Assembly (NCBI GenBank): GCA_013112575.1
Contig: JABFGG010000001.1
Span: forward strand, 124,001-188,000
From: Chloroflexota bacterium
GTDB taxonomy: Bacteria; Chloroflexota; Anaerolineae; Anaerolineales; UBA11579
DNA: 64,000 bases
Reading direction: 5' to 3'
The translations under genes and the position numbers were made by a program. The notes under the pieces are model-generated. The model saw nothing but the letters and a program-made list of their open reading frames with translations, searched no databases and was not told the origin of the DNA. Positions 33,530 to 42,644 of the stretch are shown here, one piece after another (positions within the stretch are counted from its first letter, which is position 1; the number at the start of each line of letters is the position of its first letter).

Positions 33530-34816
33530 TTAGACCCAGCCGCGCAGTTTAACCGCTTCGGCCACACGGTCAATCGCCACCATGTAGGCCGCCAGGCGTT
33601 TGTGCACGCCATACTTTTCAGCGGTTTCATGGACAGCATGGAAGGCCGCCGTCATCTTCTTGTCGAGGCGGTCATGCACCATGTCTTCTTCCCAGTAATA
33701 ATCATAGGCATTCTGCACCATCTCGAAGTAGGAGACGGTCACACCACCAGCATTGCACAGGAAGTCGGGAATCACATAGACACCTTTTTCATGCAGGATC
33801 TTGTCAGCTTCCGGCGTTGTGGGGCCATTGGCCAGTTCAGCACTGACCTTGGCTTTGATGTTGCCCGCATTCTCTTCTGTGATGACGTTCTCAAGAGCAG
33901 ACGGGAAGATCACATCCACATCAAGTTCCAGGATCTCTTCGTTAGTGACCGGTTTGGATCCGGGGAAATCAGCCACACGGCGAGTATCTTGCTTGTGCTT
34001 AAAGACCTCATCATATTTCAGGCCATCAGGATTGTAGATGCCGCCACGCGAGTCGGAAACTGCCACAATCTTCATACCCAACAAATCTTCAGCCAGTTGA
34101 TGGGCGAAGGTACCGGCATTGCCATAGCCCTGGATGGCACCGGTTGCGCCTTTCAGATCGAACCCCGTGACCTTGCCCCATTCACGCAGAGTGTAAATAC
34201 CGCCGCGGGCCGTAGCATCGCCACGCCCTGCGGAGCCGCCCAAAGGCAGTGGTTTACCGGTGATCACGCCAAATTCGTTGTTCCCTTTGATGAAGGAGTA
34301 TTCATCCATCATCCAGGCCATGATCTGTGGGGTAGTGTACACATCAGGAGCAGGCACGTCTTTTTCCAGACCGATGATGCGACCGACCTGCCGGATGTAG
34401 GCCCGGCTAAGGCGTTCCAGCTCGCCCTGCGACATTTCGCGCGGGTCACACACAATACCGCCTTTGCCGCCACCGAGGGGGATATCAACAACGGCGCATT
34501 TCCAGGTCATCCAGGCCGCCAGGGCGCGCACCGTATCAATGGTTTCATCAAAGTGGAAGCGAAGTCCGCCCTTCGTAGGACCACGGGCATCATTGTATTG
34601 CACGCGGAAACCCTGGAAAACCTTGGTAGTGCCATCGTCCATCTTGACCGGCAGCGTGACGTGCAGTTCGCGCAGCGGCAGGCGCAACAATTGGTGTGTG
34701 GCTTCATCAAGCTGCAGTTGCTCGGCAGCCTCATCGAGTTGGGCCTGGGCAATGGTAAAGGGGTTCAGTTCGGGGCCTTTGCCATTCTCTTTGGTTTTGG
34801 TTTTTTCCACAGCCAT
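33530..34816 (-). CDS. gdhA: Glu/Leu/Phe/Val family glutamate dehydrogenase
   Basis: 428 residues; AGGAG precedes the [13 protein letters not shown] and [15 protein letters not shown] hold the two substrate lysines, and [15 protein letters not shown] is the Rossmann loop. [20 protein letters not shown] is the conserved dinucleotide-domain junction. It interconverts glutamate and 2-oxoglutarate in nitrogen assimilation or catabolism. A paralogue of the same length lies directly upstream in the same orientation. A Lys-rich N-terminal extension ([12 protein letters not shown]) is specific to this copy. Confidence 0.93.
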   Translation of the reverse strand: MAVEKTKTKENGKGPELNPFTIAQAQLDEAAEQLQLDEATHQLLRLPLRELHVTLPVKMDDGTTKVFQGFRVQYNDARGPTKGGLRFHFDETIDTVRALAAWMTWKCAVVDIPLGGGKGGIVCDPREMSQGELERLSRAYIRQVGRIIGLEKDVPAPDVYTTPQIMAWMMDEYSFIKGNNEFGVITGKPLPLGGSAGRGDATARGGIYTLREWGKVTGFDLKGATGAIQGYGNAGTFAHQLAEDLLGMKIVAVSDSRGGIYNPDGLKYDEVFKHKQDTRRVADFPGSKPVTNEEILELDVDVIFPSALENVITEENAGNIKAKVSAELANGPTTPEADKILHEKGVYVIPDFLCNAGGVTVSYFEMVQNAYDYYWEEDMVHDRLDKKMTAAFHAVHETAEKYGVHKRLAAYMVAIDRVAEAVKLRGWV

Positions 34817-34924
34817 TTTGTACTCCTATTGTAGTGAGAAGTAGGTTACAACTGAAATAGATTCTTCAGCAAACTGATTGATCGATAAAGTCTTTCTAGC
34901 CTCCTTTTACTTTGTAAGTTTTGT

Positions 34925-34954
34925 TGTAAATAAAAACCGAGTCTCACGACTCGG
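34925..34954 (-). terminator. intrinsic terminator after second glutamate dehydrogenase
   Basis: On the minus strand CCGAGTC and GACTCGG (complements of 34948-34954 and 34937-34943) enclose a GTGA loop and are followed by TTTTTATTT. It isolates the upstream paralogue from the downstream one, so each has its own transcript end. Confidence 0.85.
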
Positions 34955-34962
34955 CTATTTGC

Positions 34963-36255
34963 TTATATCCAACCACGCAACTCCATGGCTTCGACCACGC
35001 GGCCAATGGCTAACACGTAGGCCGCTTCTCGAGTGTAGAGACCATCACCCTCTGTGATCTCCAGCACTCCCTGGAAGGCAGTGGTGAGCTTTTGATCCAG
35101 GCGCTCAAGCACTTCCTCTTTCGACCAGTAATAGTTCATGTCATTTTGCACCCCCTCAAAGTATGACACAATCACACCCCCAGCATTGCACAGGAAATCG
35201 GGAATCACAAACACCCCGCGCTCCTTGAGCACTTCATCGGCCTCCGGCGTGGTGGGGCCGTTTGCGCCTTCTGCCAGCACGCGCACTTTTTCACTGATCT
35301 GCTGGACCGACTCGGCATTGATCTGGGCTTCAAGGGCAGAGGGGATCAGAATATCCACGTCTTTGCTGAGCCAGGCATTTGCGTCTTCGACCTTATAACC
35401 TGCCTCCAGGGCCTTATCTTTATCAATGGCCCCATACGTATCCGTGATAGATTGTAAAAAGGCCACGTCAATGCCATCCCCCGAACAGGAAACTGTATAG
35501 CCTGCCTGGTCACTGCGATCCCAATAAGAAACACAGTGCACCTTGCCGCCCAACAATTCAGTGAAACCCAAGGCGGCATGTTGCGCCACGTTACCGAAAC
35601 CCTGAATAGCAGCGGTGGCTTTCTGTGGGTCAATCCCCAGATGCCGAAGGGCCTCGCGCACGGTATACACAACCCCAAAGCCTGTGGCTTCACGGCGGCC
35701 CAGTGACCCACCCCCACCCACCGGTTTGCCTGTGATAGCCGAAGGGGTATATTCACCCCCGGTCAGCTTGGCATATTGATCCATCATCCAGCCCATCATT
35801 TGAGGAGTAGTGCCTACATCGGGGGCTGGGATATCCAGGCGCGGGCCGATATTGCGGAAGATCTGGTTCACAAAGCCGCGACACAGGCGTTCTTTCTCAA
35901 AACGGGAAAGCCCCGCCGAGTCCACGGCTACTCCACCCTTGGCGCCCCCGAGCGGGATATCGGCTACTGCCGTCTTCCAGGTCATCCATAGCGCCAGGGC
36001 GCGCACCGTATCGATGGTTTCCGAAGAGTGGAAGCGAATACCACCTTTGGCGGGGCCGCGGGCATCGTTGTGCTGGATGCGGTATCCAAAGAACACCTGC
36101 AGACTGCCATCATCCATACGTACTGGAATCTGGAATTTGTATTCACGGGTAGGCCAGCGGAGCATTTGAGAAACTTCAGGGTCGAGATTCATGATCTCGG
36201 AAACCCCATCAAACTGGCGTTGAGCCATCTGGAAGGCATTCGTGGGTTGAGCCAT
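34963..36255 (-). CDS. second Glu/Leu/Phe/Val family glutamate dehydrogenase
   Basis: 430 residues. GPAKGGIRFHS and DIPLGGAKGGVAVDS match the substrate Lys blocks; GFGNVAQHAALGF is the NAD(P) loop; PAPDVGTTPQMMGWMMDQYAKL matches the junction. Differences from the neighbour (AK for TK, GFGNV for GYGNA, no basic N-terminal tail) suggest old paralogues with different cofactor use or regulation. The ATG lacks a close ribosome site: AGGAG is about 15 bases away. Confidence 0.93.
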   Translation of the reverse strand: MAQPTNAFQMAQRQFDGVSEIMNLDPEVSQMLRWPTREYKFQIPVRMDDGSLQVFFGYRIQHNDARGPAKGGIRFHSSETIDTVRALALWMTWKTAVADIPLGGAKGGVAVDSAGLSRFEKERLCRGFVNQIFRNIGPRLDIPAPDVGTTPQMMGWMMDQYAKLTGGEYTPSAITGKPVGGGGSLGRREATGFGVVYTVREALRHLGIDPQKATAAIQGFGNVAQHAALGFTELLGGKVHCVSYWDRSDQAGYTVSCSGDGIDVAFLQSITDTYGAIDKDKALEAGYKVEDANAWLSKDVDILIPSALEAQINAESVQQISEKVRVLAEGANGPTTPEADEVLKERGVFVIPDFLCNAGGVIVSYFEGVQNDMNYYWSKEEVLERLDQKLTTAFQGVLEITEGDGLYTREAAYVLAIGRVVEAMELRGWI

Positions 36256-36286
36256 GCGTTGGGTGGGTAAACTCCTGTAAATGATA

Positions 36287-36312
36287 AGCGGGCACCTCGG
36301 TGGGCGCCCGCT
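36287..36312 (-). terminator. hairpin between gatB and second gdh
   Basis: AGCGGGC (36287-36293) and GCCCGCT (36306-36312) form a GC-rich stem with a 12-base loop. On the minus strand it lies 169 bases after gatB and 31 bases before the gdh start; the T-run after it is weak. It could end gatB transcription or act in the gdh leader. Confidence 0.5.
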
Positions 36313-36481
36313 GTTTATCTACAACGTAAATTTCTTGAGGTTTAAATCAATGTTCATGGAACGATGAGTCCCAAATTGTTTCCTCGCTCATAAGATAACT
36401 GATAATTCGGAGTCGGTCAAGAATAAATGTCACCCCACGCGTATGATAAATGTCCTGAATTGAATAAACCATGAATCGGCT

Positions 36482-37942
36482 TTATTGCTTGGATTCGGAT
36501 AATTGTCGCTCCAATTCCATCCGTAACAGTTGCGGGTTGGCCTGCCCCTGAGCAGTGCGCATCACCTGGCCAAAGAACCACTGGGCCAACTGCTCTTTAC
36601 CGGCATGATACTCGGCCAATTCATCCGGGTTGGCCGCCAACACTTCTGAAACCATCGCTTCGATCTGGCCTGTATCCGAGATCTGGCCCAGGCCGTGTTC
36701 CTCAATGATCTCTGCCGGGGAACGTCCGCTGCCCAACATCTCGGCCAACACTCCTTTAGCCGTAGGCTGGTTGATCTCACCGGATGAAACCAATTGAACT
36801 AATGTGCCCAGATTGGCTGGCTTGAGTTTTAAATCCTCGATATCTTCACCAGAATCATTCATATGGCTGAACAGATCACCGGTGATCCAATTGGCCACGA
36901 GGCGCGCTTCTATATCCTGGGCAGCGCCCATGGCCGCTTCAAAGAACTCTGCCACTGCCTGATCCTCGACCAATAGAGCGGCCCTTCCCTGCTTGAGTTG
37001 GTATTGCTGCACAAAGCGCTGTTGCTTGGTATAAGGTAGCTCTGGCAAGCCAGCCCTTATTTCATCGACCCAGCTTTGTTCCAGCACCAGCGGCGGCAGG
37101 TCCGGCTCGGGGAAATAGCGGTAGTCTTCTGCCTCTTCCTTACTGCGTTGCGGCACTGTGACCTGCTCGGCCTCATTCCAACCCAATGTCTGCTGCCTGA
37201 TGTCTCCACCGGAGTTCAAGACCTCCGTCTGGCGCTCGATCTCATAGGACAAAGCGCGCTCCAATGTTCGGAAACTGTTGAGGTTCTTGATCTCCGTACG
37301 CGTGCCCATTTCCTCACTGCCTTTGGGACGTAAGGAGATATTAGGTTCAATACGTAACAAACCCTTTTCTAGATTGCCGGAATTGACACCCAGATAACGC
37401 AACACGGCGCGTAGTCCATAGGCATAAGCGCGCACGGCTTCCACGCTGTGCAGGTCTGGCTCAGTCACGATCTCCAGCAAGGGCACCCCGGCGCGGTTGA
37501 GGTCCACCAACGAGTAGTTTTCGCCATCTTCCTCAACGTGGGTCAGCTTGCCGGTATCTTCCTCAATGTGCACGCGGCGGATGCGCACCACCTGCTCGCC
37601 CTGGCTTGTATGGATAGTCAGCTCCCCATTACGCGCTAAGGGATGCTGGTATTGTGAGATCTGGTAACCCTTGGGCAAGTCAGGGTAAAAGTAACTTTTA
37701 CGCTCGAAGATGCTGGTCAGGGCGATCTCACAATCCAGGGCCAGGGCCACCCGCAGGGCATATTCCACGGCGCGCTGGTTGATCACCGGCAGCACGCCCG
37801 GCATGCCGGCGCTAACCGGACTGACGGCGATATTCGGCGCGCCGTGGGTCGAGTCCACCACCGGGGCATCGTCGAACATCTTGGAACGCGTTTCCAGTAC
37901 AGCGTGGATCTCAAGGCCGATAACGGGTTGGTATTTAGTCAT
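36482..37942 (-). CDS. gatB: Asp-tRNA(Asn)/Glu-tRNA(Gln) amidotransferase subunit B
   Basis: 486 residues from ATG 37942. YQPVIGLEIHAVLETRSKMF and ISQYQHPLA, RVHIEEDTGKLTHVE, DLNRAGVPLLEIVTEPD and RIEPNISLRP are the GatB kinase-domain blocks. The C-terminal YqeY-like tail has GEINQPTAKGVLAEML and NPQLLRMELERQL. It phosphorylates misacylated Glu-tRNA(Gln), working with GatA and GatC, encoded apart at 58907-60666. The zinc-ligand Cys residues of some homologues are absent. Confidence 0.95.
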   Translation of the reverse strand: MTKYQPVIGLEIHAVLETRSKMFDDAPVVDSTHGAPNIAVSPVSAGMPGVLPVINQRAVEYALRVALALDCEIALTSIFERKSYFYPDLPKGYQISQYQHPLARNGELTIHTSQGEQVVRIRRVHIEEDTGKLTHVEEDGENYSLVDLNRAGVPLLEIVTEPDLHSVEAVRAYAYGLRAVLRYLGVNSGNLEKGLLRIEPNISLRPKGSEEMGTRTEIKNLNSFRTLERALSYEIERQTEVLNSGGDIRQQTLGWNEAEQVTVPQRSKEEAEDYRYFPEPDLPPLVLEQSWVDEIRAGLPELPYTKQQRFVQQYQLKQGRAALLVEDQAVAEFFEAAMGAAQDIEARLVANWITGDLFSHMNDSGEDIEDLKLKPANLGTLVQLVSSGEINQPTAKGVLAEMLGSGRSPAEIIEEHGLGQISDTGQIEAMVSEVLAANPDELAEYHAGKEQLAQWFFGQVMRTAQGQANPQLLRMELERQLSESKQ

Positions 37943-37975
37943 TGCCACAATAATAAAGCAGGCTGGTTAAAAAAT

Positions 37976-38004
37976 GTAGGGGCTGGTTTAAAACCAGCCC
38001 CTAC
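37976..38004. repeat. GTAGGGGC palindrome, copy 1
   Basis: A 29-base near-perfect palindrome: GTAGGGGCTGGTTT (37976-37989), one central base, and its exact complement (37991-38004). It sits between convergent-free, same-strand genes (protease and gatB) and belongs to a group with the copies at 42588 and 45816, which share the CCCCTACA end. Confidence 0.75.
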
Positions 38005-38026
38005 CTGATATGGAAATTTCTGTAAC

Positions 38027-39520
38027 TTACTCTACCGTACTCACCAAGAAATTGTCGAAATTGACTTGCAGGCCAGGGCTTTCAAAAGTACCCGCTATCA
38101 AACCGATCTGCCCGGAAGCAAAAGTGTCATCCGTGGCCTCAGCTACGATCTCGCCGTTGACCGCGATGGCCAATTGGTTACCTACACAACCCGCGGTGAG
38201 AATATAGTTGCTGGCTCCCACTGCAATCGCATTGGATTGATCCCAGCCAGTCAGCACTTCAAATTCATCATTGACGTATTTCCAAATGGCATAATAACCA
38301 TCTTCAGAGATCTCCAGGCCATAGAAGTTGCTGGCCTCAGTATCCTGATATCGACAGATGATACCGAAATCACCATCACCTGCAGGACTGTTCACATTCA
38401 CATCCACGCTAATGATCACGTCGTCATAACTGAGGTCAGCGGGCGACCAGGCGTACCAATTATCGTTGTTGACCTGGAACTGCAATACACCACCGCTCAC
38501 CTGAATACTGGCCGCATCGTTGGAGAAGGTGCCCCATACACCAGTATCGGAGGAGAAATCATCTTCAAAGGCAAACTCTGTACCACCTGTAGGAAGTTCG
38601 GCCTGGGGAGCAGAGGTATCCGTGATAGTGATCTCGCCACGCTGGGCCGCCTCTAACAGCGGAAGCGCTAAGCGGATCGGGCGCAGCGCATTGATGAACC
38701 CCCCCGTGGGCACACAACTATCTCGTTCGTCAATAATACCGTCGCGGTTGGTGTCTGCCAGTGTGCGGCAGTCCACGTATTGGTCTTCACCGCCATAGCC
38801 CAGCTGTGTCGGGATGCCGATCAGCTGACCATCCTCTGTGGCGGCCAGGCCACCACTGTTACCACCTGCGATAGTTGCTGAGGTTTTGATGAAAGCGCGG
38901 TCACCGTAAGGATTCTCACTGGTGAAGCCGCTCACGTCACCACGCGTCAGCGTAATGGTTTCGCCGCCAATGCCCGGATAACCGATGATGACTACGGGGT
39001 CACCCAGGCGCAGTTCGGCCGAGCTGCCTAAGCCCACCGTGGGCAGGTTGAGCGTGCTGTTATCGATCAAGTCATTATTGATGTCGCGCGTGATGCGGAT
39101 GATAGCAATGTCCAGACCTTCATCAGCCTGGTAAACATCTGCATAATAAGTATCAACCGGGGGGCGGTCTTCCGCTTGCGTCATAGAAATCAGCAGGTCC
39201 TCCACGTTGCAGTAGCGGTCCGACAGCACCACGTGTGCATTGGTGACGATAAAACCGTCCGGTGAAACGATGGATCCCGAACCACTCCAGCTTTCCAACT
39301 GGCCTGAACCGCAATCCACGATGGCCCAGATCTGCACAACTGCCTCAAAGGGGATGTCACTTACAAGATTGCCATCGTTGTTGTTATTGTTGGAACTGGT
39401 GAAGGGGGTGGGAGCAACTGGGTCATCGGGAACAGACCCGGTACAGACGCAGGCTAGCAGGATCAATACAGCGCCAACACTGAATAAAAGTAAACGGCGG
39501 CGGGGATTTTTGGGTTCCAT
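38027..39520 (-). CDS. secreted trypsin-like serine protease lipoprotein with C-terminal lectin-like domain
   Basis: 497 residues from ATG 39520 (GAGGAG seven bases upstream). The signal peptide ends at LLAC (Cys24). An Asn-rich linker precedes the protease domain, whose triad is His96 (TNAHVV), Asp137 (GLDIAII) and Ser222 (AGGNSGG). DTNRDGIIDERDSC looks like a calcium-binding EF-hand/dockerin-type loop. The last 190 residues (FEDDFSSDTGVWGTF onward) form a concanavalin-like beta-sandwich with FEVLTGWDQSNAI and VNFDNFLV. It likely cleaves proteins at the cell surface. Confidence 0.85.
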   Translation of the reverse strand: MEPKNPRRRLLLFSVGAVLILLACVCTGSVPDDPVAPTPFTSSNNNNNDGNLVSDIPFEAVVQIWAIVDCGSGQLESWSGSGSIVSPDGFIVTNAHVVLSDRYCNVEDLLISMTQAEDRPPVDTYYADVYQADEGLDIAIIRITRDINNDLIDNSTLNLPTVGLGSSAELRLGDPVVIIGYPGIGGETITLTRGDVSGFTSENPYGDRAFIKTSATIAGGNSGGLAATEDGQLIGIPTQLGYGGEDQYVDCRTLADTNRDGIIDERDSCVPTGGFINALRPIRLALPLLEAAQRGEITITDTSAPQAELPTGGTEFAFEDDFSSDTGVWGTFSNDAASIQVSGGVLQFQVNNDNWYAWSPADLSYDDVIISVDVNVNSPAGDGDFGIICRYQDTEASNFYGLEISEDGYYAIWKYVNDEFEVLTGWDQSNAIAVGASNYILTAGCVGNQLAIAVNGEIVAEATDDTFASGQIGLIAGTFESPGLQVNFDNFLVSTVE

Positions 39521-39666
39521 CAGCAATCTCCTCGAAGAGAGTTTATATCTGGCCGGGGCAAGAGGCTTGTAACATCAATAGGATTTTATCTCAGGCCAAT
39601 CTGCCAGGAAGTATACAACGCCTACATTTGTATTGGCTTAGTTTTTTATCAGTCTTTGATAAGGGC

Positions 39667-40827
39667 TTACAAGCTTTTTCCAAAACGCTCAATACGTACG
39701 AGGGCCTCTTCGATCTGTTCGTAGGCCGTTGCGTAAGAGCAGCGCACGAAACCTGCCCCACCCGGACCAAAGACCGAACCAGGCACGACAGCCACTTGCT
39801 CTTCTTTTAATAAGCGTTCCGCAAAGGTTTCATCATCCAGCCCGGTAGAGCTGATCTGCGGGAATGCAAAGAAGGCCCCGCCCGGCTCAAAGGTATGCAA
39901 GCCCATGGAGTTAAAGCCATCAACGATCAAGCGACGGCGGCGGTCGTATTCAGCCCGCATGGCTGCCACGTGTTCGGCGCCATGATTAAGCGCCTCGATG
40001 GCCGCTACCTGTGATGTAGTGGGGGCCGACATGATGGCATATTGGTGGACGCGCAGCATTCCGGCAATGATCTCCTCGGGCCCACAAGCATAGCCCACGC
40101 GCCACCCCGTCATGGCATAGTCTTTGGAAAAGCCGCCCATCAGGATCGTGCGTTCCTTTGCTCCAGGCAAGGAGGACACACACACGTGCGGCTGACCGTA
40201 GACCAACTGGTCATAGATCTCATCGGAGAGCACGATGAGGTCATGCTCCTCGGCGATGCTAATCACCTGTTTGAGTATCTCTGGTGAGGCCACCGCGCCG
40301 GTGGGGTTATTAGGATACCCCACCAATATAGCCTTCGTCTTCGGGGTAATAGCAGACTCAATCTTCTGGGGGTTGAGTTGGAAGTTCTCCTCAACGGTAC
40401 TGGCAACCTCTACAGGTACCCCGCCCGCCAGCAACACGTCGGCCTGGTAGGCCATGAAGCAGGGAGTGGGAATAATGACCTCATCGCCGGGGTCCAGCAG
40501 GGCGGTCATCGCCAGCAGCAGGGCTTCTGAGACGCCCACGGTCATGAACATCTCGCCTTTAGGGGCATAGCGCACCCCGTACAACTCTTCCAGATGGTCA
40601 GCCAGGGTCTCTCGCAACTCCAGGATACCGGCGTTGGAAGTGTATTTGGTCTCGCCTGCTTCCAGAGACCGCAACCCTGCCTGCGCAATGGGCTGCGGTG
40701 TGACAAAGTCCGGCTCACCAATGCCCAGAGAAATGACTTCGGGCATAGCAGCAGCGATATCAAAATACTTGCGGATGCCCGATGGGGGCAGATTAGCCAC
40801 ACGGTGGGAGAGATAGTTTTTATTCAC
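39667..40827 (-). CDS. PLP-dependent class I/II aminotransferase
   Basis: 386 residues from GTG 40827; a longer frame upstream lacks family content. PEVISLGIGEPDFVTP, GYPNNPTGAV, SDEIYDQLVYG and GGFSKDYAMTGWRVGYACGP (PLP Lys in FSK) mark the aspartate/alanine/phenylalanine-type fold-I aminotransferases. FEPGGAFFAFP and FVRCSYATAYEQIEEAL close it. Substrate likely a common amino acid; not determined. Confidence 0.9.
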   Translation of the reverse strand: MNKNYLSHRVANLPPSGIRKYFDIAAAMPEVISLGIGEPDFVTPQPIAQAGLRSLEAGETKYTSNAGILELRETLADHLEELYGVRYAPKGEMFMTVGVSEALLLAMTALLDPGDEVIIPTPCFMAYQADVLLAGGVPVEVASTVEENFQLNPQKIESAITPKTKAILVGYPNNPTGAVASPEILKQVISIAEEHDLIVLSDEIYDQLVYGQPHVCVSSLPGAKERTILMGGFSKDYAMTGWRVGYACGPEEIIAGMLRVHQYAIMSAPTTSQVAAIEALNHGAEHVAAMRAEYDRRRRLIVDGFNSMGLHTFEPGGAFFAFPQISSTGLDDETFAERLLKEEQVAVVPGSVFGPGGAGFVRCSYATAYEQIEEALVRIERFGKSL

Positions 40828-40899
40828 GGGACGCCTTCTGTGTCGATGAGTTCGGGAGATTATATCAAAGGGAATCGTTTTCGGCTGAATCCTGTGATT

Positions 40900-40931
40900 A
40901 AACAATAATGGAACTCTTGAAGAGTTCCATT
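40900..40931 (-). terminator. intrinsic terminator after Cys-rich lipoprotein
   Basis: AATGGAACTCTT (40907-40918) and AAGAGTTCCATT (40920-40931) form a 12-base inverted repeat with a one-base centre, followed on the minus strand by TATTGTTT. Confidence 0.82.
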
Positions 40932-40953
40932 AGCTATGCTTTCAATTAGAATC

Positions 40954-42012
40954 TTAGGGCGCGCTGACCGTGGACCTACACACCACCTGGTTGTCCAGGT
41001 CCAGGTTGCTGCTCCAGATGAAATCAGCGCCGCTGAAGAGTGTGTTCTCGTAATTACGGAAGCCCTCTGCATTGGTGACATCATCGGCCGTGAAGGTGCT
41101 GGCAGGCAACCAGGTCGAATCGTCAAATGTGGGAGAATCCCAATCCGCAGGCAGGGCGGCATGCACAGCCTGGCAGGTATTCTCGGGATCGTTGTTCACG
41201 CAGGAAACAGCATTATCCGAGCTGGGACAGGCTGAAGAATCGAGATTACCATTAGCATCCACGGCCACACAACTGGCATCATCCACTGGCGCAACGTAAT
41301 AGACCTGGCATTTCCAATCCGCATTGGTCACGGTGCCATCACTGAAAGAGGCGATAAAGCCTCCGTCACCGATATGATAACTGCCATTACGGTCTTCCAG
41401 ACCTACACCGAGATAACCTTCCCAATCAACCAATAAGACGGCATAGGTGACAGGATAATTGACCTGGTAGCGCGCCGCGGCGGAGTTGAAGGGCGTGAAG
41501 CCGATCGAATCGCGGCCCACGAACTGGCCGTTGGCATAGAACTCGAAGTAGTTGTCGGCAAACAGATAAGCTGTGATCTCAGTGCCACCCTCATCAATTA
41601 CCTGGGTACTCAACTGGGATTCAAAATCGGGGTTGTTCCCCGGCCCCGTGCAATCATTGTGAATGTCCACAGCCGTTGCCCCATCCGTGATGGGGGCCGG
41701 CAATTGCCACACGGTACCATCATCAGCAGAGAGTTCACCACACAACGACGGACGCGCAACCTGCCCGCTGCATTGTGCCATAGCTGCGCAGCTACTGCTG
41801 CTCTGGGCAATGCCTGTGGTGACAGTGAGCAAGGTACCAGCATCAGACTCTTCCTCTCCATTATCAACAACCTCAGGAGCAGCCCCTTCTTCGACCGTGG
41901 GCTGCACTGCTTCTTGAGGGGTGTTGTCAGGGACAGCGGATTGTGTTTCTGTTGCGCCAGAACAGGCTACCAATACGATTGCAAACAAAGCAAATAGTGT
42001 GTTGTGTTTCAT
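40954..42012 (-). CDS. Cys-rich secreted lipoprotein of unknown function
   Basis: 352 residues. The signal peptide ends at VLVAC. An acidic linker of about 45 residues follows. The body has about 14 Cys in pairs (SSSSCAAMAQCSGQ, PSLCGEL, DWKCQVYY, DASCVAVD, AVSCVNNDPENTCQAVHA) and a YEFYANGQFVGRDSIGF-like beta region, suggesting a disulfide-stabilised binding domain of galactose-binding type. No family firmly recognised. Spontaneous disulfides would form outside the cell. Confidence 0.65.
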   Translation of the reverse strand: MKHNTLFALFAIVLVACSGATETQSAVPDNTPQEAVQPTVEEGAAPEVVDNGEEESDAGTLLTVTTGIAQSSSSCAAMAQCSGQVARPSLCGELSADDGTVWQLPAPITDGATAVDIHNDCTGPGNNPDFESQLSTQVIDEGGTEITAYLFADNYFEFYANGQFVGRDSIGFTPFNSAAARYQVNYPVTYAVLLVDWEGYLGVGLEDRNGSYHIGDGGFIASFSDGTVTNADWKCQVYYVAPVDDASCVAVDANGNLDSSACPSSDNAVSCVNNDPENTCQAVHAALPADWDSPTFDDSTWLPASTFTADDVTNAEGFRNYENTLFSGADFIWSSNLDLDNQVVCRSTVSAP

Positions 42013-42145
42013 AGGTCCTCCAATGAATAGGCCAATCAGGAGAAACTATAGCATTGAGATTTGAAGATGGTATGAAGAAAACGAATTGCTGTAGAATCGA
42101 TTAAAAACAAGTGGGGCCATCAAATGATTCTGCCAAGGAGTGACC

Positions 42146-42580
42146 ATGAGCGAAACCAAAACCATCACATGGCGACTACACCTCGCTTCTTCACCACAGC
42201 GCGCGTATGACATGCTGGCAACGGATGCGGGCCGCGCCCAGTTCTGGGCGGAAGAAGCTGTTGAGAAAGATGGGCAAATCACCTGGCGCTTTCCCAATGG
42301 TTGGGAGATGAGCACGCGTGTATTGGCGAGTGAGCCACCCCACCACTTCAGTGTTAAATACATTGGGGGCAGCACAACAACCTTCGAATTGCAGCCTGAT
42401 GGAAAAGGCGGCACTGACCTGACACTTACCGATGCAGGGGTACAAGCAGAGCATCACATGGAGACCTATGCCGGTTGGCTATCTGTCTTGCTGGCCCTCA
42501 AGGCCGCTGTGGACTTTGGTGTAGACATGCGAAACCATGACCCGGAACGCACATGGGATCAGGGGTATGTAGAGAATTAA
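42146..42580 (+). CDS. SRPBCC/AHSA1-like domain protein
   Basis: 144 residues; AAGGAG five bases before the ATG 42146 favours it over GTG 42140. The helix-grip pattern is ITWRLHLASSPQRAYDMLATD, WEMSTRVLASEPPHHFSVKY, GGTDLTLTDAGVQAEHH and a long C-terminal helix. Such proteins bind hydrophobic ligands or assist chaperones. A palindromic repeat follows at once. Confidence 0.78.
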   Translation: MSETKTITWRLHLASSPQRAYDMLATDAGRAQFWAEEAVEKDGQITWRFPNGWEMSTRVLASEPPHHFSVKYIGGSTTTFELQPDGKGGTDLTLTDAGVQAEHHMETYAGWLSVLLALKAAVDFGVDMRNHDPERTWDQGYVEN

Positions 42581-42587
42581 TGCAAAG

Positions 42588-42609
42588 GGGGCGCACCATG
42601 GTGCGCCCC
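42588..42609. repeat. GTAGGGGC-type palindrome, copy 2
   Basis: A perfect 22-base palindrome (GGGGCGCACC and its complement around ATGG-like centre) between convergent genes, ending CCCCTACATAA on the plus strand. It may also serve as terminator for the SRPBCC gene, though no T-run follows. Confidence 0.75.
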
Positions 42610-42644
42610 TACATAAACTTATTTCTGTTGTGGTGGGTCGTCTA

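Noticed and set aside
33602..34834. Open reading frame of 410 codons on the plus strand opposite the first glutamate dehydrogenase
   Set aside because: Its residues match no family and lie fully antisense to a clear dehydrogenase; long antisense frames are common in GC-rich coding DNA.
36287..36312. Riboswitch-like structure before the second gdh
   Set aside because: Only one simple hairpin is visible, with no second conserved helix or ligand-binding core; listed as hairpin only.
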